Assembly: GCA_013398295.1 (NCBI GenBank)
Contig: VZSF01000007.1
Coordinates: 62,805-126,804, forward strand
Source of the DNA: Chionis minor
Lineage: Eukaryota > Chordata > Aves > Charadriiformes > Chionididae
Reading direction: 5' to 3'
DNA: 64,000 nucleotides
Of this stretch, positions 1 through 12,690 are shown piece by piece. Each line of letters opens with the position of its first letter. Position 1 is the stretch's first letter. A program made the position numbers and the translations under genes. The notes under the pieces are model-generated. The model was not told where the DNA came from and did no database searches. It worked only from the letters and a program-made list of their open reading frames with translations.

Positions 1-3000
1 TGTACTCTTGGGACCGCAGTAAAATTGCAAAGCGATGAATAAACATTACTTTGACACAAAGGTGAAAGGCGTATCTATCATAACCTGTTTTTTTAATCAA
101 GTAATTTGTGAAGAACTTGCGAGGTTCTAAGCAGATTGATTTATTATTTTTTTTTTACTTTTGAAGCTAAGAACAACCTGTTTCTATGTAATTACGTGTA
201 AATGGCAAAAATACCAATTCATCTGAAAGAAAGGACACACCATGCTAATGTGCAGTGTAATGTAGTCAGGTGCACATTGAATGAGGTCCTTAAGGGACAG
301 GCGCATAAAAGCAGTACTTCTGCTGAACCTCTGTTTCCAAGAACTTCTGATATGCATTTCCATCCAATAAAGGAATCCTAGAATACAATAAAGGACGTCA
401 AATATCAGTGAGTCAGGCAAAAGTTGTAACAAGGTTAATGTGTGCGTAGGTGGCAGAAGTCTTCTGGCTGTTTCCTCTTCTGGTTTCTGTTCAAATTGGT
501 TTCTATTCTGTTTTGTTTCCCCTTTGGAGTTTTGGCGGAGAACTGTTCTCAAGAAAAGTAATATTGACTGTCAGGGAGCACCCATTGCTATGGAACAATC
601 ATCCACTGGGCTTTTATTTTCCCACCATCAACAGGGAGATGACTGGGACCCGGAAGTTACATCTATGCAAACAAATCAATGCCCTGGATGTGGGCATTGG
701 TATTGGGAAACTATTGTCTGTATGGCCTAGTTATCATTGCAATGGTAATTGTTCATCCAATACAGTAAATAAAATGCACAGAAAAGATATATACTGATGC
801 TGTCAGGATGAAAACTGAGCCTAAAATAGGCCCATATTGTCCCATTTGATTTAGCTATGCGCTTAATTTCTGTAGCGAGGCAGCACAGTTGCACAAAAAG
901 TCAGTCAAATAAATATTCGGTTGTCTATCTACTACAATCACTTGAATTTTAGAAACCTAAAAATGGAAAATAAAAACTCTTGGTTGAAGTTCTTCTGCAA
1001 ATATTTCTAATGATGTAATGGGTACTGGAATTCTGAAACTGCAGTCTATTGCAAGCAACATTCATGCTGTCCTGGTGGAAACTTTCTCTGCTGCAAAGAT
1101 ACAGGAAATATCTGTTCAGTATTTGTCTGTCTCAAGGAGCAAGTATACAATGTTTTCCATTTTACTGTGAATATATGTAAAACGTAGACTCCAAGTCCAA
1201 AGCTTTTGTTCCCATGATACATTTTAAACCTTCAGTAAAAAGGAAAGCATCTCTAGACTCGGCAAGAGCGACAAGTTCCCAATTAGCTTACTATCCTCCA
1301 TGGACAATAAACATACTACATGGGGGAAGGGAATGAGAAACTTATCCTCCCCTGATATACATATTCCCCATATTGATATGTGTGTTTTCATAGTACCATT
1401 AATTTCCTCTTAAAAACTTCTCATGTTGCTTATTGGTCTCAGTGGAAAATAGTCTTGTAAAATCTCGGCATTTCAAAAAAAGAGTCCTGTTCTGAATTGT
1501 GATTAAATCAAGGTTACTTAGATTCTTGGGTATGGGAAAAAAAGAAAAAGAAAGGGTGTGCCAAAATCCTCTTTCACGTAGGTGTAACATCAGTTGACTT
1601 AAGGGAATCTAGGTGGATTTTTTTACATATCTAAAAGGTGTTCCAAAAATCAAAATGTAAGTGATGGATAGGTTTTTATGTTCTGAGCTGTGTAATTCAA
1701 ATTTTTATTTGTGAAAATTGTCCCAATTAAAGTCTTGGGAAAGAACACATGCTGGCAAGAAGTTTCAGTTCCAATAAATGAGTATTTTCTGGAAAAAAAA
1801 CCCCAAACTTTTAAAAACTGCTTTGTGGTTTAGTGTATCTTAAAATGCAAGAATAACCACATAATTTACTTAGACGCTTTGATATATACTTTTTCCATGA
1901 TGTGAGTCTATGTAATCACACTAATCTCTTCTAGCGTTTGAAGATCAAAAGCAAATTGGACTTTGGTGAGCTTTTGGTGAAATCAGTTAAATTAGAGCAG
2001 GCTTTAATTTGATCCTTTGTATCTGCTGAAATTTAATATTTCACACAAAAATAAAATGTTACATTTGAAATTTGCCTTATAACAATAGAATGAACTGTCT
2101 TAGCGTATGAGAAATTATTTGCTCAAGCAGTTTATAGGAATTAATGAGTGTGGCTTTCAACTAAGTCCACAGCAACCCAGAAATCACTTTCTAGACCCCA
2201 GGGAACTAGCACTAGTGCATAACCAGTGAGAGTTGAAAAGGAAACCTTGGCAATTCTCTAAAAAGAGAAAATAACAGGGAAAAGTAGTAGAGCTGTGTGG
2301 GTAGACATTAGTATTCCAGGGTTTGGAGAAAGAAATGAGCTGGGACCACAGGCTCTGTCCTTAGGAGTTTGCCATCTGATAGGAGTGAATTGGGGAAAGA
2401 CTGATTCAAATAAATAAGTGATGCTGAAACAGTCTTGTTTTCTAGAAAATGGGATCCAGTTTTGTTAAGATATATGTAAATCTTAACTACTTCTTAGAAG
2501 TCATGCATGCCTTTTTTTGAAACTGGTAAAGTGAGATAAAAGTTGAAATGGTATATTTTAATAATTAACAATGTTTTCTTCCTCAAAGATTGCTATCTTC
2601 AGCTCCACTATTGCTTACAATTTCTAAGTTCCCTAATCCCAAATTAATATGAAAAGATGTCAAATCAGGCAGATTTTATAAAGATTATGATTTATATGTA
2701 TTCTTCACTTCTATAGTGTTATCATTTGATGCTTTTGGAGCACATCGCTCCATCACACCAGTTTTGCCATAAATAGTAGTTTTCTACTCTGGAACCTCAG
2801 TCCATACTCACTGTATATTTACTCTTATTTAAACCAGAAATTATGTGTTGATCATTGTATGTTAACAAGTAAAGAAGAAAGACAGGTGTTTATTATTTGT
2901 CCATGGTGTAAACCCTAAAGAGGGCACGCTGGTCTTGTCTCATCAAATACAGAATTTGCAAGAACTCTTCCAAGTTAATGTCAGGGAAAGCCCTGAGAAC

Positions 3001-3019
3001 GTCAGAACTTATCTTATTT
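1..3019. other. Unrecognised A+T-rich sequence
   Basis: I see no gene or recognisable transposon here. Open frames occur at 184-552 (minus) and 440-797 (plus, two frames), but they overlap each other, show no domain or family motif and have ordinary composition. The stretch ends where the plus-strand CR1 fragment begins. Confidence 0.55.
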
Positions 3020-3388
3020 GACCTTATCACTCTCTACAACTACCTGAAAGGAGGTTGTAGCAAGGTGGGGGTCAGTCTCTTCTCCCAAGTAACAAGCGAC
3101 AGGACAAGAGGAAATGGCCTCAATTTGTGCCAGGGGAGGTTTAGGTTGGATATTAGGAAAACCTTCTTTAGCAAAAGGGTTATCAGGCCCTGGAACAGGC
3201 TGCCCAGGGAGGTGGTGGAATCGCCATCCCTGGAGGTATTTAAAAGGCGGGTGGACGTGGTGCTGAGGGACATGGTTTAAGGGTGGTTTTTTGGCATAGG
3301 TTTATGGTTGGACTAGATGATCTTGAAGGTCTCTTCCAACCCAAATGATTCTATGATTCTATGATTCTGTGAATCTATGATTCTATGA
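3020..3388 (+). mobile_element. CR1 LINE, 3' end (C-terminus of ORF2 plus 3' UTR)
   Basis: This is a 5'-truncated CR1 copy on the plus strand. Its reading frame gives the conserved C-terminal CR1 ORF2 blocks in order: a YLKGG block, [35 protein letters not shown], and a stop at 3278-3280 that matches the usual end of the protein. After the stop comes a CR1 3' UTR with GGTTGGACTAGATGATCTTG and CTTCCAACC, then a tail of about four to five imperfect ATTCTATG units ending at 3388. CR1 elements lack poly(A) and end in such short repeats, so orientation and 3' end are firm. Only about the last 85 codons remain, without the catalytic domain, so it cannot move by itself. The 5' boundary near 3020 is where similarity fades and is approximate. 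Confidence 0.93.
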
Positions 3389-3769
3389 ACTTTTCAGCTT
3401 ACGTATATTTTTTGGACCCTTATTTACTGAAGGGATAATATTATCATTCAGGGGTTTTGTTTGCTTTTAAGGTTTTGTTAATTAGTGTTTAGGAAGGCTG
3501 CAAAAGTGCCACAGTGTTGTCTAGTTTGCATCTGTGGCTGTCTGAGATCCAGGTGCTCCGCACGGACAACCTTTGCCTGGTTTTTGCAACTCTTTTTATT
3601 CCCTCTCCTCTCCCACTCCCCCTTCACATCTTCACTGTCGTGTAGCACAGCGAATGGGGTGAAGCAGGTTAACCTGCCAGATTTATCTCGGGTTCTGATT
3701 ATTGCTTGGAAATTGGTTCACCCTCTTTATGCTAGCAGGATGTGAAGCTCTCTGTTTTTTCTGGTCATT

Positions 3770-3800
3770 TTGTTTGTTTGTTTGTTTTGTGGGGTTTTTT
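3770..3800 (+). repeat. (TTTG)n-like simple repeat
   Basis: Several consecutive TTTG units grade into a G/T-rich run just after 3800. Similar T/G tracts recur at 6731-6760, 26558-26628 and 44638-44696. Confidence 0.8.
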
Positions 3801-6730
3801 TTACCCCTACTGGAATTACAAAAATATTACTGAGCAAGATTGGCATAGAAATGCAAGCCATACTATGGTATTCCTTTTTTAAAATATATATTTAAAATGG
3901 TCATAATTTGTCCATGAGTTTTTGCAAACTTTTTATTATAGTAGATCATAGCAAGAAGCTCTTTACCTAGTACTTTATAGATTTTTCAGACTTTCAGAGA
4001 AAGGAAGTGGAGAAAAGTTGTACCTGGCTACCAAGAATTATTTTCTGTCTATCATTTGCCATTTCAGAGATGCAATCGACAGCAAGATTTTTATCTCTAC
4101 CAAGATCATACTCTAATTCCAATGTTAGCATCCTAAAATTATAGTAATTTTTATTTCTAGTAAAGGAGGATGCAAAAACCCCCACATTGAAGAATTTTTT
4201 AGCTTTCTGGATTGTTTTCTGACATTGTTAAAGGAAGAGAATGCCTCAGGAATCTCACTGTAGCTGTTGGGCCTTTGGTTGTTTATTAGCTCATCTGCAA
4301 AATCTGTAATTGCAGAACAAACTTCAGAGAGAATTACTAGAGACACTAGCAGTGATGACGAGGTAGCTGCCAGTTATCCACTGTGAACATAATATATTTA
4401 AAGGAAACTATTATTGATAAGCAATTAATGTGCATAACTGGCAGCCAGTTTCTTCGGTTTAAATAATGCAGCGTTTTTATCCTTAAAACCAATATCTGTG
4501 TTTGTGAAAGGTCTGAGATTGACAGGCACTAGAAAATGAAATCGTCTATTTATCCAGTGACCATGCGCTGCCTGCCCAGGACAGCTTTGGCTCTCCCATC
4601 CATGGGCTGTCATGGTCCCTCACCCCTTTCCTGGAAGCCCTGTTATACTTAATAAAACACAAATTCATTCGCATCTAGTTGCAGGTGAAAGTGATGATAG
4701 TAATTACCGTCATGCTCTTGCTGTGTGTCCGAGCTGACTCCAAACATAGTTTTTTATTGTATTTATTATTATTCGCCATTTCCCAAGCTAATCAGTGGTG
4801 TGGCTCAGACACACTTGATTAATGTGAAGATAGTCTGAGGCAACGTTGCAGGGTATCATCACAGCACATTTTGGAGTAGATTAACCACTATACTACAGTT
4901 GTTTTGTGTCACTTGGAAAACACAAAAATAACACAAAACCTGGTTTGCCTGTTCTTCTCTTTGTATGTGTGAGCAAAAACACAAGGGTGAGAAATTAGAA
5001 ATATAAAGGACAACTGAGTGCCTTACAACCAGATGCACGATGTGAGTGAGTACGACGTGTAGGCTATACTCTGCTTCTCAGGGTGGAGAAATTAATTTAG
5101 AAATAAATGGAGTTTCTTTCCTCTTGTTGCAAAGCTTCAGCTCAGCTCTCCAGGTTGCAGGTGTAAGTCTTGTTACTGCCAATGGGAATCCACACAACTG
5201 GAGGTTTGGTCTCCGGATTTACATCTCGGAGACTAAAACAAGTAAACAATTGTGTTTTGCTTCAGTTACTTAAATATTTTAAATATACTGTGTGGAATAT
5301 ACACAAAATGAGGAAGACAAACTTCTCTGTCACTGAAATTTTAGGTGGAGAAATTCAGACTTGGAAAAATACATGCATTTTTTGACAGAGATTGTCTGTA
5401 AATCATAGCTAGGACCATCTGCTAAGTCTTAGATTAATTTTCACCAGCAATATAAGTTTTTTTTTCCTTAAGGGTTTTATAATCTAGAAAACAACAAACA
5501 AACAAACACGTATTGGTGTTAGATTATCTAAATTAAACTCTTCAACCTGCAGTAGCCACAAAGTATTCCTATTCCATTTGACGCAATGGCTTTAACCTTT
5601 GCTAAAATGCAGAAGTGATTTGGCCAGTTTAGATCACTGAAGCCCTATTGCTTCTCTTATGATGGAGATCATTGATCCCTCTTCATTCCATGCAACTTCC
5701 TTGTGCAACCATTTAAACAGTTAAAAATTAAAAGTTACTTTTTGTAGTTGATTTAGGCCATCTGTTATATTTTCTAGTGTTCAGAAAATAACTCGTTAGA
5801 AAAAAAGTCATTAAAAATATTAGGGATTGCTTAATACCGGAATGCAAAACCAGATCTGTTATATTAATGATATCGATGCGTATCAGTATTATCATATATT
5901 TTATTCAAGAGAAATGTATGAAGACTATAAACTATTTTCAGATTTATTTTTTTCTACACAAGGTTTACCTGCAATCTAATTAATTTGCTGGGTGTCTCAA
6001 ATAGCATCTTTAGTGAGGACCACAACTGCGCTCATGTCCTTACATTCAGGTCCATACTCAGTTGATTGTTTTGAGAAATCTCACCTCAGTATGATGAGTC
6101 CAGGTTTCAAGCCTGTTTTAAATAGGTAAGACGCATCTTGACAACTTTTAGGAGAAATCTTGAAAGGACAGCGAAATAACTAGCTAGCTGGCTAGCTGTG
6201 GAGGGGCAAGAGAGAGGCAGACCTTGTGGCTGTGTCTGTACCAGGAGATTAAACAAGTGTGGGACCAATCTGAAGCATAGAATAGCCCATATCCGTACTA
6301 TGAAATAATTTTACCCTTAAATTTTACCCTGAAGACTGCATGTTGGAAGTGCTGCTCAGCCTCTGCGAACTTCTGAATGGCACCTAAAATGGCCAGGGAG
6401 CAACCAAACAGTTTAAAAGCAGGGATGATCAAGTCCCAGCCCTGCTTTATTTATTAGCAGAAACGTGCCTGCAGTCTTGTAAGAGGTGTTACCGCTCCGC
6501 AGCAAGGCAAAATAACTTCATATGTTGTCAGGGCGGTGTTGTCTGGTGAGATTTAACACAGTGCAACACGTGAGGAGCTTAGCACAGCAGTGGAGTGTTC
6601 ATGATTTAATTAATATGGACCAAATCACTTCCACATTTTAGCAAGGTTAAAGCCATTGCGTCAAGCAGAATAGGAATACGCTGTGGCTACTAGAGGTTAA
6701 AGAGTTTTATTTACATAACCCACCAACATG

Positions 6731-6760
6731 TGTTTGTTTGTTTGTGTGTTTGTTTGTTCT
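6731..6760 (+). repeat. (TTTG)n-like simple repeat with one GTG interruption
   Basis: TGTTTGTTTGTTTG is followed by TGTG and further TTTG units. It is a short microsatellite-like tract with no other feature attached. Confidence 0.8.
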
Positions 6761-9700
6761 TTTCTAGATAATAAAACACTAGCTGTTAAGTAGCAACTGT
6801 CAGTGTTTGCTAATCCAATGCTTTGGCTCTGTGCTACTGTGTGACATCCCAAAGTGATCCAAGCTCCGGCTAGATGTGACCACCTTTTCACGCCCAATTA
6901 TCCCCAGAGTTTGTGGCTGTATTCCAAAGTATTCGGCTGAGGATACCTGCACTACCAAATTTTCCCAGTGAGCTTGAAAGACAAATTTCTTTCCATGGTT
7001 TGTTACAGCTAATTGGAAAATTGTGTACACCTGGGTCTGGCTGGTTTGAGAAGGAAATACAATGTCCCTCCAGACATTTCTGTTCATACCAGTTCTTGTT
7101 CTCCCTCCTCTTCACTAGTAGCTATTTTAAAGTGTATCAAAGATTAGGCTGCTGAGATGAGGCAATTCCCATTTATACAGGAACAATTTTTGGATCAATA
7201 TGAGAAGTGAACGCTGTCTTTTACACTGATAGACATAAATACCCCTCAATAACAAAACGTAAAAGAAACAAGATGACAGCTAAAGCTAAGAGAATATTTT
7301 GCCTTTTCAAACTAGGAGAAACAAAATCAATCAACAAAAGTCTAAGTTGGCTTTGAATACTTTTATTTTATTTTAATTTAGAGGGAAAAGAGATAATCTT
7401 TAACATGAATATCTTTGAATACCAGAGGAATTAATTTTTTCATGTAAGGTTCAAGTTTCATGTGAGTCTGTCATGAAATTTCAGTCTGATTCTCAACCTA
7501 GCTTTGATGTGACTTTGATCTCACACCATAGACTGATGTAATCCAGAAGCAAAAAAGAAAAAAATAAAAATCCTACAGCCCAGCTCTATTCGCCATGAAT
7601 ATAAATAATAAAAAAAAATGTTTTAGCAAGGGAAGCTTCTGAGTTGATGAGTCTTTAATATTGACATTGATGAACAAGGTCTTACCTGTATGTGCCGAAA
7701 TGAGCAAGAGTAGGCAGCACTCAAATGGCTGCCAAGAGCCATGTTCATCTCTTTACTCATCTCCCGGAGAAAGAAAATTAACATTGATCTTTTGAATGAA
7801 CAAATGAATGAAAGAATCCATCAGTGCAGAAGAAGCTTTCAGGAAGACGTGACACTTGAGGAAACAGTTTAGTTACCAGCTGCTCCAGGACACCAAAGTA
7901 GATATTTCAGGTTCAGTTTTCACAAAAGTATTCCTGAGCTTTGTGCACAAATCTACAATTATAAAAGCAGGAAAAGAATATGTCATAGAACTCAAGAGTG
8001 TGTAATTCAATTGTTTTAGTGATGATCCTTCCAAATAACCCTAAAATAACATGAAAGCATACATTTACAGAACAACACAAAATACCATTTGAGATTTTTT
8101 ACAACATTTTGTTAATTTAATTGCTTAGACTGCTCTGAAATACAAGGTAAAATAAAATGCTTTTGAACTACTGCAACATAGTGCCCTCCCTCACTGACTT
8201 TCTCTGTATGACTTTTTTGAAAATTGAAAAATGGAGACTTAGAAATTAATTTTAGCACTTAGTCTGTAAATTCCTCATGGCAAGAAGCCCCTTTATCTTC
8301 TCTGTTATCTTTTGATGTGGCATTAGTGATACTTGGTAAAATGATCTTAATTGTCAAGAAAATTATTCTGAAAGCAGCTGTTCTTCAAAACTCATCTCTA
8401 AATAGTATCATCAGAACATCATAGTATCCAAATATGTTTCCCTGGGTTAGTATTTATCACTGAACTCTTTGAATACGTATTTTTCATCTGTGGTGCTATT
8501 ATTTTAATGACAACCCCTAATTAGGGTTGACATTTCAGTAACCTTATTTTATAATTCAGTTCATCCTGACCTCCAACAAGTTATTTAAAGATGTTGAGGT
8601 TCAATCTTTATGAAAAACAGTGTTCATGTTCTTACTTTTCCACAGCAACTAACCCATTTAAAGTCTGTCTTCATTTCCAGTATGAGTGTCCTATTGAACT
8701 CTGTGTGTTGGGGCAGCGTCAGACATCACTGCCTCCATCGTAACAACATGCCAGGATCCCTGCAGCCATCCACACAGGGAATCTATAACACCGATAGATG
8801 GACCATGCCAGACTTTGAGCAGCAACTGGCCCATGGTGATGGTTCCTAAAAGAAAACCAGTGATGTGGGGGAGTGCCGCTGCTGGGAGAGCGGGGTTGGC
8901 TCAGCTTGGAGAAGGGAAAGCTGAAGGGGGATCTGTCCTTCTTGCCCACCGATACTGATGCCCAAGAGATATTTCTGGGCTCTGTAAGGAGCAGAGCTGG
9001 AAAGGGAATGGGCAGCAAGAGAATTGCCTCTATTTCAGCCCCACATGCTATGTCCCATATTAAAAAATAAGTGAAGTGTAGGAAAAAGTCCCATATATTT
9101 TTATGTTTCCAGAAACATTATGCGTGTTTCCGAAGTAAAGAAACCCTTTCTTGCCCGGGACATGTAGCAGGCCATGCAGTTAGAGACATGGGAATCACTT
9201 CCACTTAACACAATGTAATAGGGAGCTAGGTAACTGGGGGCAAAAATGCAAAGAGATTTTCCTCAAATACCCATTTTTTGAGCCACGCATCCTGAGAGGG
9301 GACTGTCATTTCAGAGGGAGGGTGCAAGAGAGGGAGGCATATTCTGATGCTCGTGGAAAAGTCCTACCGTCACCTACATGAGCCAAGAAAACACGTGCAA
9401 AATATGAAGAATGGGATTACTCAGGCTTGTATTTTGGCACCAGAATTTCTTGATCTGGAATGATGAAAATTTTGCACTTTCTCAAGAAAGCATCAAAATA
9501 ATGGAAATCAATAAATAAGGGCATCTGCTTTTTATTACACTGCTTTTATTATACAAAATGTAATTTTGAAAGGGCTAAATCTTTGCGATTCACATGGATG
9601 GAAGGTAACAAAAACCTACAGGATTAGATGGAGTGGAAATGCTGACAGTAACTATGTTTACAGTTCTGCCTTTCGTTGTTGCATTGAGCTGTAGCAGCTT

Positions 9701-10416
9701 AAACAGCTTATAGAAACATATGTGCAAAGAAACTTCAAAGGTTAATTTAAACTGTTTAATGCTCTGGAAAATGTAACAACTTATCTACAGGGAAAACATG
9801 GTGCCTACAGTGTGTTCCTCAGATCAGGGGTGATTCTTTTCCCTTTCTGTCACTGTGGCATAATGCATCAGCCCACCTGGCAAGCCTATGAAAAAGAACC
9901 GTGCTGAAAATCTGTATTAAAATGAGGATGTTTACTTCTCATAGTATTTGGCCAGCATTTTTTTGTATAAGTTTCATTGCCTGTGTGCAATTTGTAGTCA
10001 TAAATTTGACGCCAAATCAAAGGATTAGTGTTAGAAATATGAATATTGTGACTACTCTTGGTAGTAAAAAGCTAATTCTGTGGCAGAAATATATAAAATT
10101 AAACATAAAAATGACCAAGTGATGTTCCTTTCTGAAAAGATTTCACATATACCTGTTTGTGAATCGTAAATCCTCAGCTACAACTGTCTTTCTAACAAAA
10201 CCCCAGCTGTCATATAGATCTTGAGCACAAATACATTTTATTTTGCCTTCTTTCCCTGTCTGCATTTTTTTTTTTCCCCTTTAATTTCCTTAAAATACTG
10301 TTTGGGTTTCTTGTGCCCTCTCCAGCACAGTTGTATTTGAAAAAGAGTGAGTGTCCTTACTCTTTAGGACAATGTCAGAGAGGTTAATAGGAAAGTGCAA
10401 GATGCCTTCTGCTAGC

Positions 10417-10436
10417 AAAAAAAAAAAAAAAAAAAA
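10417..10436 (+). repeat. A20 homopolymer
   Basis: A run of 20 A residues follows GCTAGC. No SINE or processed-pseudogene body is recognisable just upstream, so it is listed as a homopolymer and not as the tail of a retrocopy. Confidence 0.9.
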
Positions 10437-10681
10437 GGCATGGAAGAGATGAGTTTAGGATGGGAGGACTTCAGGAAAAAATTCTTATCTGTTTGTCCTT
10501 GCATTACATTAAACCATTTTTCTTTTTACCTCCATATTTTCTCCTGGCTTTGGAGGTAGCCACACTGATTTTCTGTCCCCTAGAGCATTTGTGTGCTTCT
10601 GCTGAGCTCCAGAAACTCTCGTTTCAGTCTAGGTTTTAGCAGAGAGAGCTTGTAGGAAGTCAGCGCTTTATTAAAGCAATG

Positions 10682-10703
10682 GAAGCAGACTTCTGTCTGC
10701 TTC
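10682..10703. repeat. Perfect 9-bp inverted repeat (hairpin)
   Basis: GAAGCAGAC and its exact reverse complement GTCTGCTTC are separated by the four bases TTCT, giving a compact potential stem-loop. No gene lies beside it and no function can be assigned. Confidence 0.8.
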
Positions 10704-11198
10704 TTTCATATCTATAGGGCTTGTGTGCCTGAAAGCTTTTCTGCTTTTTCTGAGCATATCTGTTGGGCTAATAAAAACTATTAGCTCTGCCTATAGTATT
10801 TGTTTTACCCTGGAGCATCACAGATAGAGCAACAGAACCTCTATAATGAAGCTATAACATAGCTCTATCTATCCACAAAAGCAGGTGTGCACACTCACCA
10901 AAGTAGTATTTTCTCTTTACTTATGATGAATATTTTTTCAGTGTTTTTCTTTCTCAAATATAGTGTTTCTTTGTGCTGTATTTCTGCTTTTAGAATTATT
11001 TCAGAAATATAGAAAGTTGAAGAATGATATAATAATCCATTAGTAATAATGCTTCATCACTCCCAGTTTCCCGTATAATTCGGTGTGCCCCCATCACACA
11101 AAAGGATGCTGCATAATATAAGCTTAATGTAGCACATTTTATGATTCCTATTGCCTAAATATTGGAGTTTTATATAAAAGAAATATGCAAAAAATTAT

Positions 11199-11236
11199 AT
11201 GTCCATTTTATCTCTCCACAAAAATAAAATGGACAT
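11199..11236. repeat. Perfect 13-bp inverted repeat with 12-base loop
   Basis: ATGTCCATTTTAT at 11199-11211 is matched exactly by ATAAAATGGACAT at 11224-11236. The stem can extend four more pairs outward with one G-T wobble. The loop is 11212-11223. It lies about 200 bp outside the low-coordinate end of the old LINE fragment. Confidence 0.85.
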
Positions 11237-11439
11237 GTAAGTACTGCAAAATTGACAGCTAAAAAGGTGAAATAAATAAAGACTATTAGGCAGCCCTTTC
11301 TACACTGATTAACTCTTCAGTTTGATCTAAACTGTACAATCTTTCAGTCCAAAAGACTGAGTTTCTTCTGGGATTAAGCACATACACAAAGAGAGTAAAC
11401 AGCCAATTTGTCTCCACTGTCTCTGTGCCATGGATGGTT

Positions 11440-12690
11440 TGTACTTCTCTGGTGTACCCTCCTAGGTCATCTCTTTTTCAGGTTTGAAGATCCCCAGCCT
11501 ACTCAGTCATTCCACATATGGAAATGCTTCCACACCATTGAGCATCCTTTTCTAACTTGAATATGCCCTTCCTTAGATAAGCAAACCAGAAAAGCACAGA
11601 AGGTTCTTGCATGGGTGAATAGTGCATTTATGGATTTGTATAGTGGCACAGTCATATTTGTTCTCTTATTTTTGATTGTTCTAGTAATAATTCTTAAGAG
11701 TTGGGAGTTTTGTTTTGGGTTGTTTTGGGGTTTTTTGTTTGTTTTTATTTTTCTTTTTACTGTTATCAAGTACTTAGTCAATGTTTTCAAGGAACTATCT
11801 CTCATAATCCCAAGGTTTCACTGCTAAGTGTCAATGCTCAGCTCAAAGCCCATCATTTTTACATGAAACTAGGATTATTTTTACCATGTGCATTACCTGA
11901 TGTTTGTGAGCACTGAATTTCATTTGCTATTTAATTGCATAGGTACTGAATCTTGTGAAGGCCTAGGCAGTTCTTCACAATTAGGCCCTGTTCTTCCTGG
12001 CATGAATAACTTTGTAACATCATGAAACTTTGCTGTAGCACAGCTCGCTTGCTTTTCCATTTTTTAAAATAAAACTATTAAACAGCACAGCCCTCTATTA
12101 TTGTTGACTTCTCTCCAGCATTAGGAAGCCTTAACTCTTTCTTATCTTTTTGCCAATTATTTTGCCATATTAAATAGCTATCACATTTTTCTTCTGCTAG
12201 CAAATGTTCACTTCTCTTTTGATTACTTAATTTCCTTAAAAGCTTTTGGTGAGAGACTTTATCAAAAGGACTGGGGAAATTCAGATAATTCATCTTTATC
12301 CATGTGCAAGAAGTTTGAAGGCACGTGTCCCCTTTACAGGTGACTCTTCTCAGAGCTGATTTTTCACATCTGTTTTTATTAGAGCTTCCACTGCTTCATC
12401 GTGTTCCACTGTCTCCATATATGCCTCTAAGTTCTCCTGACCTTCCCAGGAATCTCTTCTAAAGATTGATGTCATGTTTGCTTGCTTCCATTGTTCAGGT
12501 ATCAAGGAAGTTTTCAGTGAGAGGTTACAAACTGCTGTTAGCAGTTCAGTTGTTCCACCCTTCAGTTCTTTTGAAATAATTTGATTAATTCTCTCTGGTC
12601 TTGGTGATTTATTACAGTTAATTTGGTCTATTTGTACCATACCCACTTCCTCTGTTCCTTCAATTTCTGAGAAATTCACTGCTCAGTCCC
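11440..12690 (-). mobile_element. Ancient CR1/L2-group LINE fragment with decayed reverse transcriptase
   Basis: Read on the minus strand, the high-coordinate part (12679 down to about 12350) carries the N-terminal part of a LINE reverse transcriptase: a KSPRPERI stretch matching the KSPGPDGI-type block, then SLIPEQWKQANM and IFRR, matching the P..W+.A...IFKK block. Further on, near 12290-12078 in another frame, FDKVSHQKLLRKL matches the FSKAFDKVSHQ block and is followed by a remnant of the IWxxNW block. Lower coordinates keep scattered identity to the C-terminal half. The two parts are in the right order and strand for one element. Frameshifts, stops and a T/G-rich tract at 11701-11760 break it. 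It is clearly older than the other CR1 copies here. The family name is inferred from the RT blocks; ends are approximate. Confidence 0.75.

Larger units (their letters stand above)
3389..11439. other. Gene-free stretch without recognised transposons
   Basis: About 8 kb of A+T-rich sequence. I find only simple runs (3770-3800, 6731-6760), an A20 run at 10417-10436 and two hairpin-forming inverted repeats (10682-10703 and 11199-11236). Small open frames, for example 6800-7155 on both strands and 8610-9070, have no recognisable domains and overlap in antisense, as expected by chance. Old unrecognised repeats or conserved non-coding elements may be present but cannot be told apart by eye. Confidence 0.5.

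Noticed and set aside
184..797. Overlapping frames of 122, 96 and 115 codons on both strands
   Set aside because: They overlap one another in antisense and in shifted frames, show no recognisable domain, and no splice or promoter context favours any of them.
1058..1080. AACATTCA...GCTGTC resembling miR-181
   Set aside because: The match is broken by a deletion and no pairing arm exists within 60 bases on either side.
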